Shown in pieces: positions 17,368-25,846 of a DNA stretch of 64,000 bases. The first letter of the stretch is position 1; each line of letters starts with the position of its first letter. The translations under genes and the position numbers were made by a program. The stretch lies in NCBI RefSeq assembly GCF_030547075.1, contig NZ_JAUOQH010000003.1:295494-359493 (forward strand). The letters run 5' to 3'. Source of the stretch: Alteromonas sp. 1_MG-2023. GTDB lineage: Bacteria > Pseudomonadota > Gammaproteobacteria > Enterobacterales > Alteromonadaceae. The notes below the pieces were generated by a model. It searched no databases and had not been told where the DNA came from. It saw only the letters and a list, made by a program, of their open reading frames with translations.

Positions 17368-17935
17368 CTTCAAGCCCCACACAGTTGTTTGCTTTTCTAA
17401 GCCCATAAATCCGCCCATTTTTGTATTCGAAATTTGAGTATAAGGTGCCGTTTTTACGCCACGCTTGCTGCAAGCCCGTTGGTTGCCCGCTGTGATAATT
17501 AAACTTCTTAAACTTGGCACCACTTCTATACCAACGCCATCCTTCACCTTCGACCTTGCCGTTTTCATATACGAATGCCGAACGAAGGTTTCCGTTTACC
17601 CACCATGTTTTTGCGCTGCCCTCTCGTACCCCAGAAACATAGTAAGCTTCGTAACCTAAGGTGCCGTTCGAAAACCACTTTCTAGCCACGCCTGCACGGC
17701 GTCCGGCAATGAACTCATCTTCTGTCGCAAGTGTGCCTGAGGAGTGATAGCGCACCACTTTTCCTGTAAACGGTGCATTTTGAAATATGCGAACGCCTTG
17801 TTTATTAAGTGATATGTCACTTTCATACACCACTAACTGTGGTCTATCGCTAAAAGCTACCGCCACGTAAGTTGCAGCTAACCAAAGTGCGCAGAACAGC
17901 AGCACTTTGTAGGCTGGTGGTTTAGTTAATATCAC
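17315..17935 (-). CDS. MORN-variant repeat protein, membrane anchored
   Basis: I favour the GTG at 17935, preceded at 8 bases by AAGG, over an ATG at 17983 that has no ribosome site; the product is then about 206 residues. One hydrophobic helix (VLLFCALWLAATYVAVAF) is followed by repeated units of the MORN_2/YwqK type, each with a G-x-L or G-x-W core: HSSGTLATEDEF, FSNGTLGYEAYY, WVNGNLRSAFVY, YRSGAKFKKFNY and RKNGTLYSNFEY. YwqK-like proteins are annotated as antitoxin components in some genomes, but that role is poorly supported. It overlaps both neighbours (YHYH gene upstream, SCO gene downstream). Function unknown. Confidence 0.7.
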   Translation of the reverse strand: MILTKPPAYKVLLFCALWLAATYVAVAFSDRPQLVVYESDISLNKQGVRIFQNAPFTGKVVRYHSSGTLATEDEFIAGRRAGVARKWFSNGTLGYEAYYVSGVREGSAKTWWVNGNLRSAFVYENGKVEGEGWRWYRSGAKFKKFNYHSGQPTGLQQAWRKNGTLYSNFEYKNGRIYGLRKANNCVGLEDEVISIDYYKNQAGLSF

Positions 17936-18800
17936 TCGGCGTACCTTGAAAGTTACCTGGAAAAATAAGGTAATAGTCGCCATTTAAGTATTGTTCAGTC
18001 GATACATGATAGTGATATTCAGCATCCTCTTCTGAGGCACCGGTATAAAGGGTAATTGATGTATGGCCGTTAGATTCATCAAGGTCGGTCGGGTAGCCTA
18101 CGGTTGAGTAACAACGTCTTCCGAAGATAAAAAAACCGTCAGCCATAATGCCTACCAGCGAATCATCATCGTAGGAGATAGCTTGTGGCTCTAAATGGTA
18201 GTGATAAGTTTCTGGGCCAGTGTGAGCACCATTGCGATCAAACCCTTGTATTACACCTAGCGATACATCTCCCGTACCTTCTGAATCGTTGAAAATGGGC
18301 GCGCCGCTTAAGGCAATGCCTATTGCACCTAACGGCGTGGCTGATGAAGTTGCCGCAAGCTCAGGTGACACGGGTACAGTTAAGTCGTAATCGTTAATAT
18401 AATCTTCAATGTCGCCAGGAGAGCGTTGTTGGTTAAATAAGGTTTCATCTTCAGGTTCAACATATAAACCGCTGGCATTGCCTGAATCCCAGTACGACGA
18501 CGTATGGTCAGGTTTTCCGGCCGACTCCAGCGACACTGTGCATCCATCTTCAGACAACACAATAGTGACATTAGGTGCTGCTACAAATTCAAGATAGGCA
18601 CTTGAAAGCTCCGTCATAGGTGAGTCGCACGTTGTGGTACTCGAATCACTGTCGCTACCTGTATCTACTCCGGTTCCGGTATCAACACTGGTACCGCTAT
18701 CTGCCGTTTCATCGGTAGACGAACTTCCGCCACACGCTGTTAATACCGACAAAATACTTACACAAAATAATGCACGTAGTGCGTAGTGGCTTTTCGACAT
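17922..18800 (-). CDS. YHYH-domain lipoprotein
   Basis: 292 residues. Lipoprotein signal with lipobox LTAC at about 20-23, then a low-complexity Ser/Thr/Asp/Gly linker to about residue 57. The domain carries two copies of the YHYH signature, in ETYHYHLEP and AEYHYHVST, with GAIGIALSGAPIFND between the linker and the first, as in the YHYH protein family. The biochemical function of that family is not established; the His clusters suggest metal binding. First gene of a three-gene overlapping set with the MORN-like and SCO genes. The acidic linker with repeated DTGTGVDTGS units is probably a spacer from the outer membrane. Confidence 0.85.
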   Translation of the reverse strand: MSKSHYALRALFCVSILSVLTACGGSSSTDETADSGTSVDTGTGVDTGSDSDSSTTTCDSPMTELSSAYLEFVAAPNVTIVLSEDGCTVSLESAGKPDHTSSYWDSGNASGLYVEPEDETLFNQQRSPGDIEDYINDYDLTVPVSPELAATSSATPLGAIGIALSGAPIFNDSEGTGDVSLGVIQGFDRNGAHTGPETYHYHLEPQAISYDDDSLVGIMADGFFIFGRRCYSTVGYPTDLDESNGHTSITLYTGASEEDAEYHYHVSTEQYLNGDYYLIFPGNFQGTPSDIN

Positions 18801-19200
18801 AGTGATTCTCTCTATTGGTATTTACTGCAGCAATATTCATACGTTTATACACAATGCAAACAAACGTAAGGATCGTGAATAGTCAGTAAATTAGCACAGG
18901 GATTGCGTGCACAATGTGCATATTCAAAGGAGATTGAAGTTGGAAAAAGGGATAAACGAATGACCAGTGAATGGTGGCTACTTTTGTTGGTGATAAAGTA
19001 CAGGGCCAGTAGCTTTAAGTAAGTAGCGCTAAGTAATTAGCATTAATAAACAAGTGTTGAGGTTTTAAGTAGGTGTGTATTTGTGTTGGTTAAAGAGGCG
19101 GATAAAGCGCAGATGCGAAGGTGTTAAATAAGTTACTGGCCCACCCAGTTGCCGAGTGGGCCATGAAACTGTAAACGAACGTTAAATCAGTGTAGCTGAA
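18801..19200. other. Intergenic region between the YHYH gene and the DUF3718-like gene
   Basis: 400 bases, A/T-rich, with no open frame that looks coding. It contains the YHYH promoter at its left end and a terminator-like hairpin at 19137-19163. Confidence 0.45.
19137..19163 (-). terminator. Hairpin after the DUF3718-like gene
   Basis: Eight-bp arms TGGCCCAC and GTGGGCCA with an 11-base loop, about 40 bases after the stop codon on the minus strand. No good T tract follows, so this is a tentative terminator. Confidence 0.4.
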
Positions 19201-19665
19201 CTATTCAGAAAGTGGACGTACAACTACTGATTCTGTGCTGTATGCACGAGCAAATGCTGACATTTCTTTATGGTTACAGATAATGGTTTCGCCTACTAAT
19301 CCGTGCTTAACAAGTGCTTTTTCTGTACCGATTGAAACCGCATCAAGACATGCTTGTGAAGCAATATCTTCGTTCTTAGCAACAAGCGTTATCGCTTTAG
19401 CTTCTGGTGCGGTTTTGTTGCTGTATAAGTCTGCAAACTTTCTGAGGCTTACATCGTTACAAAGCAATGATGCACTGAAAGACTCAACGTTTAAACCATT
19501 CTCACGGATTAAGCGTTTTGCTGCTGTGTAGCCTTCGGTAGCGGCAGTGTAGCAAGCTTGAGTTTCAATATTTTGGTTAACTGGGTTTAAACGAACGTCT
19601 TGAGCAAAAGCATGTAAAGACGCTACTGAAGAGATTAAAGCAATGGCGAAAGTTGACAGTTTCAT
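19201..19665 (-). CDS. Secreted DUF3718-like protein with a duplicated unit
   Basis: 154 residues with a signal peptide ending AFAQD. The mature protein consists of two related units, about 37-80 and 106-140, each with an early Cys (TQACYTAA; SQACLDAV) and a late Cys before Asn (LLCNDVSLRKFA; IICNHKEMSAFA). This is the spacing I associate with DUF3718 proteins common in Alteromonadales. The two Cys per unit could form a disulfide. A single-unit relative lies at 32689-33042. Function unknown. Confidence 0.75.
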   Translation of the reverse strand: MKLSTFAIALISSVASLHAFAQDVRLNPVNQNIETQACYTAATEGYTAAKRLIRENGLNVESFSASLLCNDVSLRKFADLYSNKTAPEAKAITLVAKNEDIASQACLDAVSIGTEKALVKHGLVGETIICNHKEMSAFARAYSTESVVVRPLSE

Positions 19666-20211
19666 AATGTAGTACCTATTGTGTAATTAAATTAGAGTTT
19701 TCTTAAGCAACGAGTACATTATGACTAAAAATTACGTAAAAGAAAGCCTATTTCGTAATTTAATTACAGAAAGCGGCAAATAATTGTACTTTTCACATCA
19801 GTTCTGTAAGTTTTTTACAAAAATTAACTTTTTTAACAATCGTTGTTACAAAATACGACAATATGCAACGTACATAATTGTTATTTAATATTGAAAATGG
19901 CTATATTAAGCATGCGTGATCGTAAATTTTTGAAATTATCGAAGTGCTTAACTGTTTAAACGCATAGACCTACATTCCCAGATAGTGAAAGTGCTATGGT
20001 GGCAATGGCGGTAATGGGGGCGCTTTAGAATGGCGATAGTAAAAGTAGTGGTGATGGAAAGAATAATGGCATTAGTCATGACGATGACGGTTGGTCATAG
20101 GCTGCGTCCGGTAGAGTAATGAAAGGTGTCACACAAAAATGCCCACCGGCTTTAGTGCGGCAGGCATTAGTCATTAAGTTAATAGCGCTAACAGTTTTTA
20201 TACTTTAACTA
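19666..20211. other. 546-base intergenic region
   Basis: The right part of the minus-strand unit: promoter region of the DUF3718-like gene (A/T-rich, 19666-19960), then a G-rich stretch around 19990-20100 without a coding frame, then the terminator of the 20212-21324 gene. AACAATCGTTGTT near 19840 is a small palindrome. Nothing else recognised. Confidence 0.45.
20135..20168 (-). terminator. Rho-independent terminator of the 20212-21324 gene
   Basis: On the minus strand arms AATGCCTGCC and GGTGGGCATT pair over 10 positions (two G-U pairs), with an 11-base loop, followed by TTTTG. It lies 44 bases after the stop codon. Confidence 0.75.
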
Positions 20212-21324
20212 CTAGGTGATTAAATCATGCATCCAGTTCAGTGAAGGAAGTTTGCGATCTTGTTGATAGAACAAACGGTTCAACCTGCCTAATAAATTCA
20301 CGGGTCGAGAGGGATCGTGAGATTTCACCCTATGGGCGCTTTCATTAAGCATGAATTCCCAAGGTTGAAGGTTCATTTCATCAATCTCTTCTTGGCGCAC
20401 ACCTAAATTCGTTAGCGTAGATAAAATGCGTTCTGTTTTACTTTCTATCACCGGCAAAATAGTGCTGCCGTATAAATCAGTCAAAGGTGCATTAATTGCC
20501 ACTAATGTATGGTTAATCGCCGACCACACCATATCATGGTCAAACTTCCAACCACGCGGAGCATAGTAGCCTTCAATTTCCCATTCTAACTCTGCGTTAC
20601 TTGCTGCAATGCTACTTTCCGCTTCCGGTGAGTACGATAAGTCAGGACGCGCGCCAATATTGTAGGCATCTACACTCATGGCAACACAAATCACCAAATC
20701 GCCACACATTTCCTTGTTTTGATACAAAGCTTCAAAAGCAGCTCGCTTTACCCCCATCCAACCATGCACTTTTGAAGGCTGTTCAACAAAATGGCGGACA
20801 TCGTTAGGTAAGTCTTCGCCATATAAATTAATAAGCAATGGCAAAGGGCTTTGCTCTGGCGCTTCGTCTGGCATCCATACTTCATACTCCTGCCGGTTGT
20901 CAGCCTTTCCGCGGCTTTTAATGCCATAGGAAAGGTTAACTGGGCGACAGATACTCCTATCTTCATCAACGCGATGAAAATATTCAGAGCGCATACGCTT
21001 GATAAAGGGAGCATCTAAACCCGCCAAAGCGGCGGTAGGATAGCGATAACCAATCTCGCTGTTATCTACCATGGTGAGCGTAGGAATGGCTTTTTCAAGC
21101 TTACTTTTCACGCCCTTAAGTTGCTCAACGTTTGGCAACACAATACTTCGCTCGGGCTCAATAGTTAGCCGACGGCCGTCTTCTGCAACAAACTTAGGGG
21201 TTTTATGAAATTCGTACTGAGAGAAACCTAAGCCTTCAACAGCAAGGTTGCGATACCGAGACAACTCACTGAACAGCGCAGTGTGATTTCGAATGTGTTT
21301 AAACAAAGGGCGGTTTGACGTCAT
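20212..21324 (-). CDS. Hypothetical protein, 370 residues
   Basis: I do not recognise this protein. It has no signal peptide or membrane helix and a normal mixed composition with many charged and aromatic residues, so it is probably a cytoplasmic globular protein. Segments that may help identification: NLSYGIKSRGKADNRQEYEV, PLPLLINLYGEDLP and LQPWEFMLNE. It is flanked upstream by the PaaX-like regulator gene on the same strand (136-base gap) and ends at a good terminator. Regulation together with the PaaX/AidB pair is possible but not shown. Confidence 0.7.
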   Translation of the reverse strand: MTSNRPLFKHIRNHTALFSELSRYRNLAVEGLGFSQYEFHKTPKFVAEDGRRLTIEPERSIVLPNVEQLKGVKSKLEKAIPTLTMVDNSEIGYRYPTAALAGLDAPFIKRMRSEYFHRVDEDRSICRPVNLSYGIKSRGKADNRQEYEVWMPDEAPEQSPLPLLINLYGEDLPNDVRHFVEQPSKVHGWMGVKRAAFEALYQNKEMCGDLVICVAMSVDAYNIGARPDLSYSPEAESSIAASNAELEWEIEGYYAPRGWKFDHDMVWSAINHTLVAINAPLTDLYGSTILPVIESKTERILSTLTNLGVRQEEIDEMNLQPWEFMLNESAHRVKSHDPSRPVNLLGRLNRLFYQQDRKLPSLNWMHDLIT

Positions 21325-21460
21325 ACTACTTATTCCATGTCACGTATTTAAGTTAGCAATTTTTCTTTGTATAGCTTGGCAAACAACGGTCGGTAATTCG
21401 AATTACAGTGTGCCACAAAGATAACATCAGGCAAGCACCTCCGTGCTCGTACCTGTCGCG

Positions 21461-22279
21461 TCATTTATTGATATTTAAAAATTCATACCAGACTTCAGTG
21501 CCAGCTTTATCGTACTCTTCCACTTTAGCGCGAAAAGCTTGTCGCAGCTCTACGTTCACTAAAGGTGCTGGGAGCAGCGGATCGAACACTAAACGTTTTA
21601 GGGCATTGTCGCCCACTACATAGTATTCCTTTGCAGCATCGTCTAATGACAAACCATCTATACGCTTGCGCGACCGAGCGAGTTCAATTAGCCCTTCTTC
21701 GTAGCTTGTTTCAAGTGCTTTTGTTTGCCATAGGCCTGAGGCTTTTTTCACTGTCGCTTTGGCAAAGTCTGAGCCATTAAAAACGATGGCACTTTTATCT
21801 AATCCTAGTAGATACAATCGCTCACGTATTGTATCGACGCTGTCATTTAGATTATTCGGCCTGACATAAAAATCGGCTGAAAGCTTTTTCAGCCCCAATA
21901 ATTTCAGCGCTCTGTCTTGCGCTCGAATAGCCTTGCGATCACTTTTGGCCAATGCACTGGTAAGTACGGTGATCCAGTCTCCTCGCCACTCACATAATCT
22001 AGACTCTGCAGTGTGCCAGCTACTAATTTCAGCAGCAAATTGCTCGCCTTCCTTACCTAATTGATAATAGCCTCGTTCCACCAGCTTAAGCAGGTTTGCT
22101 GACTGCAAGCGGGTAAGGGTTACCCGAATATTATTTTCAGAAATACCAAATAAGGCACCTACTCTAACCGCACTGGCTGCATCCATTTTTATACCCGGCC
22201 GAGAGCCAAGTAGCTTCATTAGCAGGTGGCGAGCCACAGGTTTTACGGTAGTTTTTCCACTACGCTGTTCGGGTAGCAT
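21461..22279 (-). CDS. PaaX-like transcriptional regulator
   Basis: 272 residues. The N-terminal winged-helix region reads LLMKLLGSRPGIKMDAASAV, then VGALFGISENNIRVTLTRL as the recognition part, followed by LLKLVERGYYQLG. The central and C-terminal parts match the PaaX layout (WRGDWITVLTS, then LGLKKLSADFYVRPNNL). PaaX proteins are GntR-like repressors that often respond to aryl-CoA or other acyl-CoA compounds. It is divergent from the AidB-like acyl-CoA dehydrogenase (188-base gap), which is its most likely target. No clear operator palindrome was seen in the gap. Confidence 0.8.
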   Translation of the reverse strand: MLPEQRSGKTTVKPVARHLLMKLLGSRPGIKMDAASAVRVGALFGISENNIRVTLTRLQSANLLKLVERGYYQLGKEGEQFAAEISSWHTAESRLCEWRGDWITVLTSALAKSDRKAIRAQDRALKLLGLKKLSADFYVRPNNLNDSVDTIRERLYLLGLDKSAIVFNGSDFAKATVKKASGLWQTKALETSYEEGLIELARSRKRIDGLSLDDAAKEYYVVGDNALKRLVFDPLLPAPLVNVELRQAFRAKVEEYDKAGTEVWYEFLNINK

Positions 22280-22466
22280 ATTGCGTTACCAATCTATGAG
22301 TAATTAAAACGACATCTATTGAGCACTTTACCTAAATGTCATGTATTTACAAAGAATATCCTCTTCCCTCCTACTCACTTAACCTAAGTCACTCGACTAA
22401 ATTACAAAATTTGACACAAAAAGACACCAGGAGTAATGTTCAATAAATTTCTCAGGCGAATTTACT

Positions 22467-24176
22467 ATGTCTTCCTCTACTATTAGCGCACCTACTTTTT
22501 TTAAAACTCATGATGTCGAAAATCAACCGACGCCTTTACCCGCCTATAATTTGTGGGAGCAAGACGCACTGCTAAAACACGCGGTTCTGACTAACTTAAC
22601 ATCGCCAAATGCTGATCCAACTACTGCACCAAATGCTAAAATAGAAACCCAGCTAAGTACCTTTGGAAAAGTAGTGGGCTTTGAATTAATGGAGCACGGC
22701 GAACTTGCCAATAAGAATAAGCCAGAGTTTCACCCTTTCGACCGCTACGGTCGCAGAATCGATGATGTGGCATTTCACCCTAGCTACCACGCGCTTATGA
22801 ACGCGGCCATGTTCGGAAATGTGCATAATTACTCTTGGCAAAATGAAAGCCAGCAAGGCGCCCATGTGGTAAGAGCCGCATTAATATTTATGCAATCTCA
22901 GGCCGATGCAGGTACCACCTGCCCTCTCACCATGACCCATGCCGCCATTCCAGCACTGAGACAAGCTAAAGATTTACCAAACTATTGGGTAGATAAGGTA
23001 GTGCATGGCCAATATGATAGCCGCACACTAGCAGCAGAACAGAAAAATGGTCTATCCATCGGTATGGGAATGACCGAAAAACAAGGTGGCTCAGATGTAC
23101 GTCGCAACACGACTACCGCCACCAAGCAACAAGATGGCAGTTACCGTATTGTGGGGCACAAGTTTTTCTTTTCTGCCCCTATGTGCGATGGGCATTTAAT
23201 TCTTGCGCAAACTGACGCTGGACTTGGCTGCTTTCTACTACCACGAGTTATGCCTGATGGCACCTTAAACGAAGTACGCATTCAACGCTTGAAAGACAAG
23301 TTAGGCGACTGGAGCAATGCGTCATCTGAAGTAGAATTTCAAGGCGCTACAGCCCATTTAATAGGTGAAGAAGGTCGAGGCGTACGTGTGATCATTGATA
23401 TGGTTTCCCTTACTCGGCTTGACTGTATGATTGGCTCTTCGGCTTCTATGAGACAAGCGCTAGTGCAAGCTCATCATCACGTTAGTAACCGTGAGGCATT
23501 TGGTGCCAAACTGATTAGTCAGCCTTTAATGCAAAATGTAATTGCCGACCTTACTCTTGAATGTACCGCTTCGCTGGCACTAACCATGCGAGTGGCCCGC
23601 GCCGTTGATGCAAGTAAAACTGATCTGAAAGAAGCCGCGCTAGCACGCATCGCAACCGCCATCGGAAAATACTGGATTTGTAAGCGCACGCCCGCTTTCA
23701 TTAATGAAGCCCAAGAATGCTTAGGGGGCATTGGATATGTGGAAGAAAACATTTTACCTCGGCTGTATCGCCAAGCCCCGCTTAATTCGATTTGGGAAGG
23801 CAGCGGAAATGTACAATGCTTAGATGTACTTCGCGCCTTAAACAAGGAGCCAGAATCCAAAGCTGCGCTTTTCGATTTGCTTAATAGCGCAAAAGGGAAA
23901 AACGCTTTCTATGATATCCACCTGCAAAGCCTTATAGATTCTTTCGAAGACACCGCCACTCTTGAAATTCGCAGCCGCATTATCACGGAACAAACCGCCC
24001 TTGCTATGCAAGCAGCCTTGTTAATTAATGATGTTGACAACGTGATGGCAGATACATTCTGCGAAGCAAGGTTAGGTAAACAACAAGGGCTGGTGTTTGG
24101 CACCCTACCCGCTACCACCCCGTTTGAAGACATTATTGAAAGAGGGGCATTAGTCTTAAAGTCTGAGGAAAAATAG
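22467..24176 (+). CDS. AidB-like acyl-CoA dehydrogenase family protein
   Basis: 569 residues. Acyl-CoA dehydrogenase signatures: GMGMTEKQGGSDVRRNTT (flavin-binding, about 195-212), FFFSAPMCDGHLILAQ, and the C-terminal NEAQECLGGIGYVEENILPRLYR and SIWEGSGNVQCLDVLRAL. The long N-terminal domain (FKTHDVENQPTPL, FHPFDRYGRRIDDVAFHPSYH) is typical of the AidB subgroup, larger than ordinary ~380-residue dehydrogenases. E. coli AidB is a flavoprotein linked to protection of DNA from alkylation. Here the divergent PaaX-like gene suggests acyl-CoA metabolism instead; that is inference. Confidence 0.88.
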   Translation: MSSSTISAPTFFKTHDVENQPTPLPAYNLWEQDALLKHAVLTNLTSPNADPTTAPNAKIETQLSTFGKVVGFELMEHGELANKNKPEFHPFDRYGRRIDDVAFHPSYHALMNAAMFGNVHNYSWQNESQQGAHVVRAALIFMQSQADAGTTCPLTMTHAAIPALRQAKDLPNYWVDKVVHGQYDSRTLAAEQKNGLSIGMGMTEKQGGSDVRRNTTTATKQQDGSYRIVGHKFFFSAPMCDGHLILAQTDAGLGCFLLPRVMPDGTLNEVRIQRLKDKLGDWSNASSEVEFQGATAHLIGEEGRGVRVIIDMVSLTRLDCMIGSSASMRQALVQAHHHVSNREAFGAKLISQPLMQNVIADLTLECTASLALTMRVARAVDASKTDLKEAALARIATAIGKYWICKRTPAFINEAQECLGGIGYVEENILPRLYRQAPLNSIWEGSGNVQCLDVLRALNKEPESKAALFDLLNSAKGKNAFYDIHLQSLIDSFEDTATLEIRSRIITEQTALAMQAALLINDVDNVMADTFCEARLGKQQGLVFGTLPATTPFEDIIERGALVLKSEEK

Positions 24177-24228
24177 ACAGTAATTAGTCTTTAAAAATTA
24201 GTAAATGATAGTCACAAGTGACTGACAG

Positions 24229-25077
24229 CTAATCAGAACAAAGGGTTGAGGCAGGAAAGGTAATATGGCGGGTGTAATTTTCAATGATTGAGTCTAACAC
24301 CCCTGACCGTTTGCTTTCTGCTAAGAAGCTATTGATGCGCTGACGTAAACTCTCTAGTGCTGGTCGCATGCCGAATACCAGATTGACAGTACTTGTAGGT
24401 TGTGGCGACTGATAGCTCTTTTGCTCACAAACTTCCGGTTGAGAAAATACCTGCCAAGCATTGTAGTTATTTAGTACAGCATAATCACATCGGTTTGCCA
24501 CCAGCATAGATGCCATGAGTTTCTGGCTACTGGCTTCAATGCGCACAAAATCACCGCGCTCAAAGTATTCTGTTAATCCGCTATAAACGAAACCTTCACG
24601 TGTGCATATTTTTGCAGGGATTAGGTCTTGCAACAAAGCATTAGCATCAAAGGGAGTGGCACTATACAAAAATGTTTGATGGCTAACGACAGGGTCGGTA
24701 AATATTAGCTTTTCTGGCTTCTGTAGCCATAAAGGTGTGGTTAAGAAAAGATCGAAATCGCCGCTTCGAACAAAAGCTTCAGTCCTCGCACTATTTGAAT
24801 CTATATAGTCTGCATTGATGCCGCTTTGCTTCTGTAAGTGTTCAAATATCCTAACTACAATTCCACTGTAATCTGAATTTTTTTCATTCAAATAAAGGTA
24901 CGGGTAAGAACCTGGGGAATTTACGCCAAAATTGTAGATATCCGCTTCAGAAAGTTCGGATTTTGGCAAATCGGGCGCGAGACTAGCTTGGGCTGTACTT
25001 GAAAAGCCAGCCCCTGCTAAGCTTGCGACAGCTATACACATACAAATGTTTAAAATAAATTGAATAGCTATTTTCAC
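24229..25077 (-). CDS. Periplasmic family-3 solute-binding-like protein
   Basis: 282 residues with a signal peptide (cleavage probably after STAQA, about 26-30). The body looks like a type II periplasmic binding fold: YPYLYLNEKNSDYSGIVVRIFEHL, VRSGDFDLFLTTPLWLQKPEKLIFTDPVV, then YAVLNNYNAWQVF and a last helix ending VLDSIIENYTRHI. Single gene with no ABC permease or ATPase near, so it may be an orphan sensor domain-like protein rather than a transporter part. The ligand is unknown. Two Cys pairs could form disulfides. Confidence 0.75.
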   Translation of the reverse strand: MKIAIQFILNICMCIAVASLAGAGFSSTAQASLAPDLPKSELSEADIYNFGVNSPGSYPYLYLNEKNSDYSGIVVRIFEHLQKQSGINADYIDSNSARTEAFVRSGDFDLFLTTPLWLQKPEKLIFTDPVVSHQTFLYSATPFDANALLQDLIPAKICTREGFVYSGLTEYFERGDFVRIEASSQKLMASMLVANRCDYAVLNNYNAWQVFSQPEVCEQKSYQSPQPTSTVNLVFGMRPALESLRQRINSFLAESKRSGVLDSIIENYTRHITFPASTLCSD

Positions 25078-25170
25078 AACGCATCCAAGTAATACACTGT
25101 TTAATTATTGTTCTCAAACAAAGATATTAACCAGTTAACATGTTAATGGGTATAGGAAAGTATAAAATTT

Positions 25171-25710
25171 TTAAAACGGGTTAGTGCTGTAACCCTGCTC
25201 ACTTAATCGGGCATGGGCTGTCATTGCAGATAAGTCCATTTCAACGCCCTCTATTAACATGTCACTTTGTACATCATTGGCTGCCGATGATTGGCCGCAC
25301 ACTATCACTCGCACCCCTTTATCCATAAGCACACGTAGTAAGTTCAGATTGCCGTTATCTTCACCATTTCGCTTCTGATACGCTTCGTTATTAATAACAT
25401 CGAGCGTAGCTGAACCATGAACCACTAACGCTAGCTGAATGTTTTCAAGCTTTGCGCCATTCGCCACATGCATGTTAATAAAACGAGCAAGCGAGTCGAA
25501 TTTCCGATTTATTTTTCCCGCATCAGCACCTTTTGCCACATCGAAAGCTACTTTGAATTGTTGCTGCGGCGACACACTCACACCCGGCACGGGCGCATGC
25601 TTGCCGAAATTTTTGAAGACTGGGCCTGCTGCAAAATTGTCACTGCCAGCATAGCCAAATGAGGAAACCGATAAGGCTGATATTAAAACAATAGAAGGTA
25701 AAAACTTCAT
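25171..25710 (-). CDS. Periplasmic DsrE/DsrF-like protein
   Basis: 179 residues with a signal peptide (MKFLPSIVLISALSVSSFGYAG). The fold motifs are those of the DsrE superfamily: QFKVAFDVAKGADAGKINRKF, LARFINMHVANGAKLENIQLALVVHGSAT, and VLMDKGVRVIVCGQSSAAND with the single conserved Cys. DsrE proteins bind or transfer persulfide sulfur; periplasmic members are widespread and mostly uncharacterised. It stands alone after the dipeptidase terminator. Confidence 0.8.
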   Translation of the reverse strand: MKFLPSIVLISALSVSSFGYAGSDNFAAGPVFKNFGKHAPVPGVSVSPQQQFKVAFDVAKGADAGKINRKFDSLARFINMHVANGAKLENIQLALVVHGSATLDVINNEAYQKRNGEDNGNLNLLRVLMDKGVRVIVCGQSSAANDVQSDMLIEGVEMDLSAMTAHARLSEQGYSTNPF

Positions 25711-25761
25711 ATTTACTCCACGCGACTGCTATTAAGTTATTGTTATATAACTTATTGAAAC

Positions 25762-25797
25762 AAAAAGCGCCCTTTCGTACAAACAAAAGAGCGCTTT
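25762..25797 (-). terminator. Rho-independent terminator of the receptor/dipeptidase operon
   Basis: On the minus strand AAAGCGC pairs with GCGCTTT and, after one mismatch, CTTT with AAAG; a T5 run follows. It lies 50 bases after the dipeptidase stop. Confidence 0.75.
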
Positions 25798-25846
25798 GCC
25801 AATCCAGAGCAACTATTTTCCGAATATATTTATTTGCCGAACGTAG

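Noticed and set aside
17368..17568. N-terminal extension of the SCO gene
   Set aside because: It would lie inside the MORN-like gene and destroy the signal peptide; the ATG at 17367 gives a normal exported protein.
24210..24223. AGTCAC/GTGACT hairpin after the AidB-like gene as terminator
   Set aside because: Only a 6-bp stem with a 2-base loop and no T tract, so not convincing.
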